From Micromonospora sp. MP36 (GTDB lineage Bacteria > Actinomycetota > Actinomycetes > Mycobacteriales > Micromonosporaceae), in NCBI RefSeq assembly GCF_008119785.1, contig NZ_VSFA01000047.1:1-53432 (forward strand): a DNA stretch of 53,432 bases, given 5' to 3'. The notes below the pieces were generated by a model. The model saw only the letters and a list, made by a program, of their open reading frames with translations. It ran no database searches and was not told the DNA's origin. Position 1 is the first letter of the stretch. Each line of letters starts with the position of its first letter. Below, one piece after another: positions 41,739 to 50,761 of the stretch. A program made the position numbers and the translations under genes.

Positions 41739-41930
41739 GATCCACCGCCGTCTGCTGTAGTCGTCGACTCGAAACTGCTGGTGTTGCCGTACGCACGATG
41801 ATCCACGGTGATCCACAATGGTGTGCAACAACATCGTAGCGGCCCCGTCGAGTGCCGGTAGGTCCCCATCGATGGCCGCGTGTCGGCGACGGCCTCCGCC
41901 CCTCCAGGTGCTGCTCGCGCACTGATCCAC
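41738..41930. repeat. Four copies of TGATCCAC upstream of the SCO2524-like operon
   Basis: The octamer occurs at 41738, 41799, 41809 and 41923, all in the same orientation (GTGGATCA on the operon strand). The middle pair is exactly one helical turn apart (10 bp), typical for side-by-side protein binding. The first overlaps the start codon. Confidence 0.55.
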
Positions 41931-42242
41931 CAGGGACGGCCCACAGCCGTCGTCTTCGGCGTCGTCGGGTGGACGGAGATGAGTGAGCCGGCCTCATGTG
42001 AGTGGGGTCGTCTTCGCCGCGTTGGCCGACGGCGATCTTCTGAAACAGTGGGGTGGCGCGGTGCGCGTCACGGTGCAGCTTGGTCAAGAAGGCAGCCGGC
42101 CGACCCTCGCCGGCAGGCGCGCCCGCTTACGACTCACTGGTGGACCGCTCCCACCCGAAGGCGATCGCCATCAGGGCGAGGGCGGGCATCGGCCGCCGGC
42201 CCGTCGATGTGCGGCGGACGGCGCACCGCATGGCGGCCGCGC
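41931..42242. other. Region without a supportable gene
   Basis: Short overlapping frames exist on both strands, but none has a ribosome binding site with a recognisable protein. A forward stretch near 42140-42240 (SLVDRSHPKAIAIRARAGIG) may be an old gene relic. Otherwise nothing seen. Confidence 0.45.
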
Positions 42243-43088
42243 TCAGCCGGCGAAGGGCCGCACGGCCTGTCCGGGTATCCCCACCGCCGCCTGGAAGAGG
42301 CAGCCGGCCAGCGGATCTTCATCGGGCCGCAGACCCTCTCGCGACGTGGTGATGATCAACTCGTCGCCGCGCGGCCCACCGAGGGCACATGCCGTGACCT
42401 GACGCGCCGCGACGGTGACCACCGCGTCCAGCCGGCGGTCGGGGGTGTACCGGCGTACGGCGGAGCCACCCCACAGCGCGATCCACACGCCGCCTTCGCT
42501 GTCGACGGTCAGCCCGTCCGGAGCACCCTCATCGGGCGGGATCTCGACGAACGTGCGCCGGTCGGTCAAACCGGTCTCCGGCGCCCAGTCGAACATGTCG
42601 ATGCGACCGGTGGGCGTGTCGACGTAGTAGGCGGTGGTGCCGTCAGGACTCCAGTCGAGGCCGTTGGAGATCGTTACTGCGGTGAGTTCGGGGGTCACGG
42701 AGAGGTCGGGCGCGAGCCGGAAGAGCGTTCCCCGGCCGGGGCGCGCGTCGTAGGCCATCGATCCGCACCAGAAGCTGCCGTCCGGAGCGCAGCTGCCCTC
42801 GTTCATTCGTACGCCGGGGTCGCGCCACAGCGGGTCCAGCGGCCGCAGGCTCCCGTCGGGGTCACAGAGCGCGAAGCCACGCTCGAGCGCGACGACCGCA
42901 CCGCCCGCGGCGCGGGGGCGCAGCGCGGCGGCGACCTGGCCGACGTGCCGGCGTTCGACCCGGCCGTCGCCGTCGAGGCTAAGTACGTCCCCGGCGAGCA
43001 TGTCGACCCACCGCAGGGTCCCGTCGGGCCACCAGGTCGGCCCCTCGCCGTGATGGGCGACGGGTCCGGTCAACGTCTGGGCTCGCAC
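42243..43088 (-). CDS. SMP-30/gluconolactonase family lactonase
   Basis: 281 residues forming a six-bladed beta-propeller of the SMP-30/gluconolactonase/LRE family, which opens sugar lactones with a divalent metal. Candidate metal ligands are Glu15-16 region (GEGPTW), Asn in RMNEGSCAPDG and ISNGLDWSPDG, and Asp in APDGLTVDSEGG. GTG start behind GGAGG. It is divergent from the ten-gene operon and shares its control region. In that pathway it would convert an aldonolactone (galactonolactone or similar) to the aldonate before the dehydratase. Confidence 0.85.
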   Translation of the reverse strand: MRAQTLTGPVAHHGEGPTWWPDGTLRWVDMLAGDVLSLDGDGRVERRHVGQVAAALRPRAAGGAVVALERGFALCDPDGSLRPLDPLWRDPGVRMNEGSCAPDGSFWCGSMAYDARPGRGTLFRLAPDLSVTPELTAVTISNGLDWSPDGTTAYYVDTPTGRIDMFDWAPETGLTDRRTFVEIPPDEGAPDGLTVDSEGGVWIALWGGSAVRRYTPDRRLDAVVTVAARQVTACALGGPRGDELIITTSREGLRPDEDPLAGCLFQAAVGIPGQAVRPFAG

Positions 43089-43107
43089 GCCGGCCTCCAG
43101 ATTTTTT

Positions 43108-43118
43108 CATAAATTATG
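43108..43118. promoter_or_regulatory. Palindromic operator CATAAATTATG
   Basis: A perfect 11-bp palindrome in an AT-rich island. It overlaps the leftward -10-like box TAATTT of the lactonase gene and abuts the rightward -35 box. A plausible site for the FCD-type GntR regulator encoded in the operon. Confidence 0.6.
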
Positions 43119-43147
43119 TTGACCTGCTGTGTCGGTCAGGTTAACAC
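43119..43147 (+). promoter_or_regulatory. Promoter of the aldonate operon
   Basis: TTGACC (43119-43124), 17 bp, TAACAC (43142-43147). The transcript would start about 65 bp before the binding-protein gene. The -35 lies immediately beside the CATAAATTATG palindrome. Confidence 0.5.
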
Positions 43148-43217
43148 TGGTCAGCGCCTCGCTCGAGGCGGTCGGCGAGCCCTCGGGGGCTCCTGTCTGT
43201 TGGAGGTTGGGTTGGGC

Positions 43218-44237
43218 ATGCGTCCCCGACGCTGGGCCACGGTCGCGGCGGCCGCCGCCGCGTTCGTCGTGACCCTGTCGGCGTGCAGCAGCGGCACGTC
43301 GAACAGTGCTTCCACCGGTCCGGTCAAGCATCGGTCGCTGCGTGTCGGCGCGGTCTTCATGGACTCCCAGGGCTTCTACGGCGGAGTCAAGGCCGGATTC
43401 CAGAGCGCTGCCTCGACGTCCGGGGCCAAGCTCAAGCTCGTCGAGAGCAACCCGGGCGGCGACGTCTCGAAGGAGGCGTCGTTCGTCTCCACGCTGGTGA
43501 GCTCCAAGGTCGACGCGTTGATCATCTCGGCCAGTTCCGCGACCGGCTCGGTCCCCGCGATCCGCTCCGCCGCCAAGGCGGGCATCCCGGTTGTCTGCTA
43601 CAACACCTGCGTCGGCGATGCCGACATCAGCAAGTACGTGTCCGCCTACGTACAGGGCGACCCGGTCGCCTTCGGCCGGGACACCGGCAACGCGGCGGCC
43701 GACTACTTCCTCAAGGCCGGGATCACGAACCCGAAGATCGCCGTCGTCAACTGCGAGTTCGTCGAGGTGTGCAAGCTGCGGCGGCAGGGCTTCGAAGAGG
43801 CCCTGAAGGCGAAGGTGCCCGGCTACCAGATCGTGTCGAACCAGGCCGGCACCACCCAGGACAAGGCCGTCAGCGTGGCGGGCAACCAGATCCAGGCCAA
43901 CCCGGACCTCGACGCGTTCTACGGTGAGTCCGGCGGCGCCACCTACGGCGCGTACAAGGCGATCCAGGCGGCGAACAAGTCCGGCAAGATCGTGGTGTTC
44001 GGCAGCGACATGACCACCGACATCGCCAACGCCCTCGCCGACGGCACGGTGATCAAGAGCATCACCGACATCTCCGGCAAGGTCACCGGCAAGCTCGCCT
44101 GGGAGCAGGTCCAGCGGATCCTCGAGGGCGACAAGTCGCTGGGCAAGATCGTGGACGACCCGATCACCGGATACACCGCCGACGACAAGGCCACCGTGCA
44201 GGAATGGCTGAAGGTTCACGCGGACGGTCTGCCGTAA
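43218..44237 (+). CDS. Sugar ABC transporter substrate-binding lipoprotein (RbsB-like)
   Basis: 339 residues. Lipoprotein signal: basic start, Ala/Val helix, lipobox LSAC with Cys23. The mature part is a two-lobed sugar-binding protein of the ribose/galactose-binding type (VDALIISASSATGSVPAI, YYGES-like DAFYGESGGA, FGSDM). ATG 43218 fits the signal peptide; a TTG at 43212 is better spaced from the GGAGG site and could be used. First gene of a ten-gene operon; delivers sugar to the permease encoded two genes on. The ligand is likely an aldose such as galactose, from the pathway that follows. Confidence 0.87.
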   Translation: MRPRRWATVAAAAAAFVVTLSACSSGTSNSASTGPVKHRSLRVGAVFMDSQGFYGGVKAGFQSAASTSGAKLKLVESNPGGDVSKEASFVSTLVSSKVDALIISASSATGSVPAIRSAAKAGIPVVCYNTCVGDADISKYVSAYVQGDPVAFGRDTGNAAADYFLKAGITNPKIAVVNCEFVEVCKLRRQGFEEALKAKVPGYQIVSNQAGTTQDKAVSVAGNQIQANPDLDAFYGESGGATYGAYKAIQAANKSGKIVVFGSDMTTDIANALADGTVIKSITDISGKVTGKLAWEQVQRILEGDKSLGKIVDDPITGYTADDKATVQEWLKVHADGLP

Positions 44238-44239
44238 CC

Positions 44240-45835
44240 ATGGGATCGCTCAACGATCAACGCAAGGTCTGGGGCGCCGGATCGGAGCACGGATCCGACC
44301 CGGTGGCCCAGACCCGGGCAGTGGTCCGCCGCTATCCCGGCGTGCTCGCCCTCGACCACGTCGACTTCGAGATGCACGCCGGTGAGGTGCGCGCCCTGCT
44401 CGGCAAGAACGGCGCCGGCAAGTCGACCCTGATCCGGCTGCTCTCCGGCGTCGAGAAGCCCGACGAGGGGACCGTCGCGATCGGTGGCACGGTCCTCACC
44501 GGCGGCGGCAGCCGCGAGGCGAGCCGGCTCGGCGTCGCCACCGTGTACCAGGAACTCAGCCTGGTGCCACAGCTCAGCGTCGCCGAGAACTACCATCTGG
44601 GCGCGCTGCCGGTCGGCCGGGGCGGCCTGGTCCGGACCGGCTGGATGAAGGACTCGGCGGAGGCCGCGCTGGCGAAGCTCGGCGTGCGGGTCGACCCGAA
44701 CGCGCCCGTCGGCGCCCTGCCGGTGGCCGAGCAGCAGATGGTCGAGATCGCGCGAGCCCTCCAGGGATCGCCGAAGCTGCTGATCCTGGATGAACCCACC
44801 AGCTCCCTCGCCGCCGCCGAGGTCGACGTCGTACTCCAGGCCGTGAACCGGATCGCCGCCGCCGGCGTCGGAATCATCTACGTCAGCCACCGGTTGGGCG
44901 AGATCAGACAGATTGCCCACAGCGCCTCGGTGATGCGGGACGGCCGCCTCGTGGAGACCGTCAGCACGAGCGGCGCGAGCAGCGACGACATCGTCGCCCT
45001 GATGCTCGGCACCGCGGCGGACGCCACGGTGTCGATGAGTCACCAGTCCCCGGCGCCGGCGACCAGCCGGCCGGTCGCGCTGGCCGTACGCGGCCTGTCG
45101 GTACCACCCAAGGTGCGCGAGGTCAGCTTTGACCTCCACGAGGGCGAGATCCTCGGCATCGCCGGGGTCCGGGGAGCCGGTCGCACGGAACTCCTCCGAG
45201 CGATCGCCGGTCTCCTGCCGCCCGCCGCCGGCACCCTCACCCTCTTCGGTGAGCAGCTGCGCCGCTGGTCGATCCGCGGCATGATCCGCCGCGGCGTCGG
45301 CCTCACCCCCGAGGAACGCAAGACCGACGGGATCGTCCCGCTGCTCGGCGTCGACGAGAACATCGTCCTCGCCGATCGCAGCACGGTACGCCGCGGACCG
45401 TTACTGTCCAGCCGACTGCAGCGCGGCGCGGCCAGGAAGCTCGTGTCCGCCCTGTCGATTCGCACCCCCGACGTGACCGTGCCGGTCGGCGCGCTGTCCG
45501 GCGGCAATCAGCAGAAGGCCGTGATCGCCCGGTGGCTGCATCGCGGTAGCCGGGTCCTGCTGCTGGACGAACCGACCCGCGGCGTCGACGTCCAAGCCAA
45601 GGCACAGATCTACGAGCTGGTACGCAAGCTGGCCGACGACGGCGTCAGCATCCTGTTCGTCTCGAGCGAACTCGAGGAGCTGCCGCTGGTCTGCAGCCGG
45701 GTCGTCGTGCTGCGCGAGGGCGCGATCACCGCCGAATTGACCGGCGACAACATCACCGAATCGGCAATCTTCGCCGCCACCCTGGCAGACGGAACCGGGA
45801 GCGCGGCCCCGTCCACAACTGGGGAGTCAGTGTGA
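44240..45835 (+). CDS. Sugar ABC transporter ATPase, duplicated (RbsA/MglA-like)
   Basis: 531 residues with two ABC domains. Domain 1 has Walker A GKNGAGKST, signature-like LPVAEQQMVEIARAL and Walker B LLILDEPTSSL. Domain 2 has the usual degenerate Walker A GVRGAGRTEL but an intact LSGGNQQKAVIARWL and LLLDEPTRGVD. This pattern is typical for carbohydrate importers of the CUT2 class, with one permease type. Starts 2 bp after the binding-protein stop; the GTG of the permease overlaps its stop. Confidence 0.92.
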   Translation: MGSLNDQRKVWGAGSEHGSDPVAQTRAVVRRYPGVLALDHVDFEMHAGEVRALLGKNGAGKSTLIRLLSGVEKPDEGTVAIGGTVLTGGGSREASRLGVATVYQELSLVPQLSVAENYHLGALPVGRGGLVRTGWMKDSAEAALAKLGVRVDPNAPVGALPVAEQQMVEIARALQGSPKLLILDEPTSSLAAAEVDVVLQAVNRIAAAGVGIIYVSHRLGEIRQIAHSASVMRDGRLVETVSTSGASSDDIVALMLGTAADATVSMSHQSPAPATSRPVALAVRGLSVPPKVREVSFDLHEGEILGIAGVRGAGRTELLRAIAGLLPPAAGTLTLFGEQLRRWSIRGMIRRGVGLTPEERKTDGIVPLLGVDENIVLADRSTVRRGPLLSSRLQRGAARKLVSALSIRTPDVTVPVGALSGGNQQKAVIARWLHRGSRVLLLDEPTRGVDVQAKAQIYELVRKLADDGVSILFVSSELEELPLVCSRVVVLREGAITAELTGDNITESAIFAATLADGTGSAAPSTTGESV

Positions 45836-46839
45836 GTTCGACCGTGCAGACGGCACCCGCGCCCACCGAGGTGCAGCAACAGGTACGCCGCATGCGACTG
45901 AGCCGTGGTGTCAACGAGCTCGGACTGCTCGCCGCCATCGTCGTGTTGTACCTCGTGCTCGGCACGCAGGCGGGCGGCTTCCTGACCGGCAGCAACCAGC
46001 TGGGGATCCTGCGCGACGCCGCGCAGATCGGGATCGCCGCGTGGGGCATGACCCTGGTCATCATCGCCGGAGACATCGACATCTCCATCGGCCCGGCCGT
46101 TGCCTTCGGCTCGGTCATGGTGGCCAAGGCCGCGACGGACTGGGGCCTGGGCATCCCGCTGGCCGTCGTCCTGACCCTGGTGATCGGCACCGCCATCGGC
46201 GCGTTCGCCGGGTTCCTGCGGGCGCAGTACAACGTGCCGGCGTTCATCGCCACCCTCGGCGTCTACAGCGCTCTACGCGGCCTCGCCCAGTTCATCAGCA
46301 ACGCGCTGCCGGTCCCGCTGCCGGAGTCGCGGTTCTTCGACTTCCTGGCCGGCGAGGTGGCCGGGGTGCCGACCCCGGCGGTCGTGATGATCGTCCTGCT
46401 GGCCGTCTTCCTCGTGATCGCGCTCAAGACCCCGTACGGCCGCGCGGTCTACGCACTGGGCGGCAACGCCCGCGCGGCCGAACTGGCCGGCATCCCCGTC
46501 AAGCGGATCCGGATCTCGCTGTTCGCCGTGAACGGCCTCCTCGCCGCCATCACCGGTGTGCTCCTCGCGGCCCGCCTCGGCTCCGGCAACGGCGGCTCCG
46601 CGATGGGCCTGGAGTTCGACGTCATCGCGGCGGTGGTGATCGGTGGCACGGCGCTGGCCGGTGGGTCCGGATCCATCCTGGCCACCGCCCTCGGCGTCAT
46701 CTTCATCACGCTGATCGGCAACGGCCTGGTCCTGATGGGCGTGAACCAGTTCCTCCAGGACGTGGTGCGTGGCGTGATCATCGTGCTCGCCGTCCTCATC
46801 AACGTCCTGCTCGGCCGCCGCCGGAGGTTGACCTCCTGA
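45832..46839 (+). CDS. Sugar ABC transporter permease (RbsC-like)
   Basis: 335 residues with about nine to ten hydrophobic helices and the CUT2 hallmarks DIDISIGPAVAFG, YNVPAFIATLG, YALGGNARAAELAGIPV and GGTALAGGSGSI. It forms the membrane channel, probably as a homodimer. GTG start behind GGGGAG overlaps the ATPase stop, and its own stop overlaps the dehydrogenase ATG by one base. Confidence 0.92.
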   Translation: MSSTVQTAPAPTEVQQQVRRMRLSRGVNELGLLAAIVVLYLVLGTQAGGFLTGSNQLGILRDAAQIGIAAWGMTLVIIAGDIDISIGPAVAFGSVMVAKAATDWGLGIPLAVVLTLVIGTAIGAFAGFLRAQYNVPAFIATLGVYSALRGLAQFISNALPVPLPESRFFDFLAGEVAGVPTPAVVMIVLLAVFLVIALKTPYGRAVYALGGNARAAELAGIPVKRIRISLFAVNGLLAAITGVLLAARLGSGNGGSAMGLEFDVIAAVVIGGTALAGGSGSILATALGVIFITLIGNGLVLMGVNQFLQDVVRGVIIVLAVLINVLLGRRRRLTS

Positions 46840-47957
46840 TGGCCCTGAGCAACACCGAAACCACGGAAGGCATGAGCATGTCCGGCATCCCGCAGCGCAT
46901 GCGCGGCGTCTACCTGCCCGGCGACTGCACCGCGGTCGTACGCGACGTCGAGGTCCCCGAGCCCGGGCCGGGCGAACTCCTGGTGCGCGTCGGCGCCTCG
47001 GGTATCTGCGGCAGCGACATCGGCTACATCTACCGGGGCTACAAGGGCCACCGCGGTGAGGAGGGCGCCGCCTACCGCGGCGTCGTGGCCGGGCACGAAC
47101 CGGCGGGGACCGTCGTCGCCTCCGGCCCGCAGGTACGCCGCTTCGGTCCGGGCGACCGCGTCCTGGCGTACCACATCGTCGGTTGCGGGGTCTGCCACAA
47201 CTGTCGGGGCGGCTGGATGATCAGTTGCACCTCCCCGGTGCGTGCCGCCTACGGGTGGCAGCGCGACGGCGGACACGCCGACTACATCCTGGTGGACGAG
47301 CGCACCGCGATCGCGCTGCCCGACGAACTGTCGTTCGTCGACGGTGCGCTGATCGCCTGCGGCTTCGGCACCGCCTACGAAGGCCTGCACCGGCTCGGCG
47401 TGACGGGCTCGGACGACGTGGTCGTGGTGGGACTGGGCCCGGTCGGCCTGGCCGCCGGGATGATCGCCCGGGGCATGGGCGCCCGACGCGTGATCGGCGT
47501 CGAGCCGAGCGCCGCTCGGCGCGGCTGGGCCGAGGGCCTGGGCCTGTTCGACGCGACAGCCCATCCGGACGACTCCGGGGCGGCGGTCGCCGAGGCGACG
47601 GCGGGTGTCGGCGCCCAGGCGGTGATCGACTGCTCGGGCAGCCGGGCGGGCCGCAGCACGGGGATCGAACTGACCGCCGAATGGGGTCGCGTCTCGCTGG
47701 TCGGCGAGGGCGGGACCCTCGAGACTGAGGTGTCCGACGCCCTGCTGCACAAGCAGCTCACGCTCTACGCGTCGTGGGTGACCTCGGTGCGGGGGATGGA
47801 GCGGATCACCGCCGACCTGGTGCGCTGGGGGCTGCGCCCGGAGGCGGTGGTCAGCGACCGGTTCGACCTCGACCAGGCCGATGAGGCGTACCGGCTCGCG
47901 GCGGGAGAGAGCCGCGGCAAGGTCGTGCTGCTCCCCGGGCACCGGGACCATGAGTGA
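46839..47957 (+). CDS. Zinc-dependent medium-chain alcohol/polyol dehydrogenase
   Basis: 372 residues of the zinc MDR family. Catalytic zinc residues are Cys57 (GICGSD) and His86-Glu87 (GHEPAG); the structural zinc site is C-x2-C-x2-C-x7-C at 116-130. The NAD(P)-binding motif GLGPVGLAAG lies in the middle. Related enzymes oxidise sugars and polyols. In this operon it could be the first step (sugar to lactone or keto sugar) or recycle an alcohol side product. An inner ATG at 46875 is an alternative start, giving a more usual N terminus. Confidence 0.85.
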   Translation: MALSNTETTEGMSMSGIPQRMRGVYLPGDCTAVVRDVEVPEPGPGELLVRVGASGICGSDIGYIYRGYKGHRGEEGAAYRGVVAGHEPAGTVVASGPQVRRFGPGDRVLAYHIVGCGVCHNCRGGWMISCTSPVRAAYGWQRDGGHADYILVDERTAIALPDELSFVDGALIACGFGTAYEGLHRLGVTGSDDVVVVGLGPVGLAAGMIARGMGARRVIGVEPSAARRGWAEGLGLFDATAHPDDSGAAVAEATAGVGAQAVIDCSGSRAGRSTGIELTAEWGRVSLVGEGGTLETEVSDALLHKQLTLYASWVTSVRGMERITADLVRWGLRPEAVVSDRFDLDQADEAYRLAAGESRGKVVLLPGHRDHE

Positions 47958-49248
47958 CCTGCTCCCCCACGCTGTGGAGGTGACCGTCGACGAGGCCGGA
48001 CCCGACGAGGTGGTCTGGCTGCGTGCCGGCGCGGTCGAACTCGGCGCGGTGCCCGCCCTGGGCGGTCGCATCCTCGCGCTGCGTCTCGCCGGTCACGAGA
48101 CGCTGTACCGCAACGACGCGTTGCTCGACGAGCGCCTGCACCGCCGGGCCGACCACGGTCCCGCGCCCGACGGGACGATGGCCACCTGGCGGAACTACGG
48201 CGGGGACAAGACCTGGCCCGCGCCTCAGGGCTGGGACGGCCCCGGGCAGTGGGCCGGCCCGCCCGACGCGGTACTGGACTCCGGCCCCTACACCTGGACG
48301 GTGGCCGAGCACGGTGGCCGGGCGCGGCTGACCATGAGCAGCGCGGCCGATCCGCGCAGCGGACTGACCATCCGGCGTCTCGTCGACGTCGTTGACGGCA
48401 GCACCACGGTCACCATCACGCACCGGCTGATCAACACCGGTCCGCATCCGGTGCGGTGGGCGCCGTGGAACGTGCTCCAGTTGCCGGGGCCGGTCGCCGG
48501 CACCGGTGACGGCTGGTATGCCGGGGTCGACGACAGCCCGGTGCCGATCCGCGGGCTGCTCGCCGGTACCGGCCTGCCGTCGTGGGCCCTCGCCGACGGC
48601 GTCGTCCACGTGACGGGCCAGGACGTCGTCGGCAAGCTCGCGGTGCCCGGCGCGTCCGGCTGGCTCGCCACGGTCAGCGGTGGCCACCTGGTCACCCAAC
48701 ACTTCGCCGTCGATCCGGCCGGACGGTACCCCGACGGTGGAGCGCGCGCAGAGGTGTGGCTCGAGTGCCCTCAGGAGCGGGGCATCGAGTCACTCGGGGG
48801 CCTGCGGCCGACCGCGCGGATCCTGGAGAGCGAGGTGCTGGGCCCTCTGGTCGACCTCGCCCCCGGCGAACACACCGACCTCATCGTGCGGCTGTCCGTG
48901 CTCCGCTGCGGCGCGCCGCCGCGTCGGGTCACGCCCGGCGGTGTCGTGCTGCGGCACCTGCACGCCGCGCGTACGGGCCACGGGCTGCAGCTCACCGGCG
49001 CCTTCGCCACCTTCACCGACGGCACGGTGCGCTGCCGCCTCCTCGGCAGCGACGGCGCGCCGATCGCCGACCGACCGGTCACGGCCGCCGTGGCCGGTGG
49101 CGAGCTGGCGCTGGACGTGCGCACAGAGGATCACCCGGACGCAGCCGCCGTCGAGCTGGCGGTGGTACGTCCGGGGAGCCCTGACGCGGTGCTGGACACG
49201 GCCGTGATCAGCCCGCCGCCGGTGGGCTCTGGAAGGATCTCATCGTGA
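47950..49248 (+). CDS. DUF4380-like galactose-mutarotase-fold protein
   Basis: 432 residues. LGGRILALRLAGHETLY near residue 35 and NYGGDKTWPAPQGW near 83 match the DUF4380 family, whose fold resembles galactose mutarotases (aldose 1-epimerases). No signal peptide, so cytosolic. It overlaps the dehydrogenase stop by 8 bases and the next SDR by 4. An epimerase or sugar-binding role in supplying the right anomer to the dehydrogenase is plausible but unproven. The C-terminal 120 residues look like an additional beta-rich domain. Confidence 0.65.
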   Translation: MSDLLPHAVEVTVDEAGPDEVVWLRAGAVELGAVPALGGRILALRLAGHETLYRNDALLDERLHRRADHGPAPDGTMATWRNYGGDKTWPAPQGWDGPGQWAGPPDAVLDSGPYTWTVAEHGGRARLTMSSAADPRSGLTIRRLVDVVDGSTTVTITHRLINTGPHPVRWAPWNVLQLPGPVAGTGDGWYAGVDDSPVPIRGLLAGTGLPSWALADGVVHVTGQDVVGKLAVPGASGWLATVSGGHLVTQHFAVDPAGRYPDGGARAEVWLECPQERGIESLGGLRPTARILESEVLGPLVDLAPGEHTDLIVRLSVLRCGAPPRRVTPGGVVLRHLHAARTGHGLQLTGAFATFTDGTVRCRLLGSDGAPIADRPVTAAVAGGELALDVRTEDHPDAAAVELAVVRPGSPDAVLDTAVISPPPVGSGRISS

Positions 49249-50000
49249 CATCCCCGAATCTTGATCGGCGCGTCGCCGTGGTGACCGGCGCGGCCGCAGG
49301 CATCGGAGCGGCGGCCGCACGCCACTTCGCCGCCGAGGGCGCCGCCGTACTGCTGTGCGACATCGACCCGCGCGGCGAGCAGACAGCGGCCGACATCAGG
49401 GCCGCCGGTGGCACGGCCGCCTACGTGGCCGCCGACGCCGCCGCCGAGGCGGACTGGCAGCGGGTGGTCGCCACCGCTCGCGACCGGTTCGGTGGCGTAG
49501 ACGTCCTGGTCAGCAACGCGGCCACCGTGGAAGTGTCGCCGGCTGACCAGCTCAGCCTGGCATCGTGGGACCGGCAGTTGGCCGTGAACCTGACCGGAAC
49601 GTTCCTCGGCGTCCGGGCCTGCCTGCCACTGCTGCGTGAGCGGCGCGGCAACGTCGTCGTCGTGTCGTCCGTACATGCCGTGGTCGGGCTGCCCGGGCAT
49701 CCCGCCTACGCGGCCGCCAAGGGCGGGCTCACCGCCCTCGCCCGCCAACTGGCCGTCGAGTACGGCCCGGAGGTGCGGGTGAACTGCGTACTGCCCGGGC
49801 CGATCCTGACCGGCGCGTGGGACCGGGTGCCCAAGCCGGACCGCCAGGCGAGCGTCGAGGCGACCGTGCTGAAGCGGTTCGGGCAGCCCGAGGAGGTGGC
49901 CGATGCGATCGGTTACCTCGCGTCCACCCGAGCCTCCTACGTCACCGGCGCCACCCTCACCGTCGACGGCGGGTGGACTGTCGCAAAGGACTCGGCATGA
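49245..50000 (+). CDS. Short-chain dehydrogenase (probable sugar 1-dehydrogenase)
   Basis: 251 residues, classical SDR: VTGAAAGIGAAAA cofactor motif, SNAAT, the Ser-Tyr-Lys set in VVSSVHAV and AYAAAKGG, and C-terminal VDGG. SNAA replaces the common NNAG. In oxidative galactose-type pathways such enzymes make the lactone that the SMP-30 enzyme opens, so this is the best candidate for the first oxidation. GTG start overlaps the preceding stop, ATGA overlap with the regulator. Confidence 0.83.
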   Translation: MTSPNLDRRVAVVTGAAAGIGAAAARHFAAEGAAVLLCDIDPRGEQTAADIRAAGGTAAYVAADAAAEADWQRVVATARDRFGGVDVLVSNAATVEVSPADQLSLASWDRQLAVNLTGTFLGVRACLPLLRERRGNVVVVSSVHAVVGLPGHPAYAAAKGGLTALARQLAVEYGPEVRVNCVLPGPILTGAWDRVPKPDRQASVEATVLKRFGQPEEVADAIGYLASTRASYVTGATLTVDGGWTVAKDSA

Positions 50001-50761
50001 GCGCGCACACCCCGACGCCCGACCGGGCGGACCGTGCCACGAGGCACCGCCCGGCGCGCCGCCGTGGGGTGCACGGCGAGGTCGTCGAGATCATCGGCCA
50101 CCGCATCGTGAGCGGAGCGCTGCCCGAGGGCGCCACGTTGAACGTCAACGCGCTCGAGCAGGAACTCGACGTCAGCCTGACGGTGGTACGCGAGGCGCTC
50201 AAGGTGCTGGGCGCGAAGGGCCTGGTGGACGCCCGGCAGAAGCGGGGCACCTTCGTCCAGCCGCGCCGCTACTGGCATCTGCTGGACGCGGACGTCATCC
50301 GGTGGCGGTTCGTCGACGGCGTCGACCACCGCTTCCTCGCACAACTCGACGAGGTACGCGAAATCATCGAACCGGCGGCGGCCCGGCTCGCGGCCGAACG
50401 CCGCACCGACACCGACCTCGAGCATCTGGACGTCGCTCTGCAGGCGATGGCCGCAGCCGACGCACCTGAGCACGTGGTGTCGGCTGACCTGGCCTTCCAC
50501 CGCGCGCTGCTGGTCGCAGCCCACAACGACCTGCTCGAGCAGATGGAGGTCGTGCTGGAGGCCGGCCTGGCCCAGCGGGACCGGATCGTGCACGCCGCCG
50601 GCCACATCGACGACCCGATCCCCAGCCACGCCGCCGTGGTGGCCGGGGTCCGGGACGGAGATCCGGACGCCGCCGAGCGGGCGGTGCGGGCACTGCTGAA
50701 CAAGGCGCGCGTCGACTCGCACCGGGCAATGGCAACAAGGGAGACCCGACGTGAAGATTGA
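49997..50761 (+). CDS. FCD-type GntR-family regulator
   Basis: 254 residues: winged helix-turn-helix (EIIGHRIVSGALPEG, VSLTVVREALKVL, RQKRGTFV) then an FCD ligand domain with the usual Asp and His residues for metal and acid binding (DLAFHRALLVAAHN, IPSHAAVVAG). Such regulators often sense aldonates or their dehydration products; DgoR, which senses galactonate or related sugar acids, belongs here. It lies inside the operon it probably controls, and may bind CATAAATTATG at 43108-43118. Confidence 0.85.
   Translation: MSAHTPTPDRADRATRHRPARRRGVHGEVVEIIGHRIVSGALPEGATLNVNALEQELDVSLTVVREALKVLGAKGLVDARQKRGTFVQPRRYWHLLDADVIRWRFVDGVDHRFLAQLDEVREIIEPAAARLAAERRTDTDLEHLDVALQAMAAADAPEHVVSADLAFHRALLVAAHNDLLEQMEVVLEAGLAQRDRIVHAAGHIDDPIPSHAAVVAGVRDGDPDAAERAVRALLNKARVDSHRAMATRETRRED

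Noticed and set aside
41983..42402. Possible small forward gene
   Set aside because: No start signal and it runs into the lactonase coding region on the other strand.
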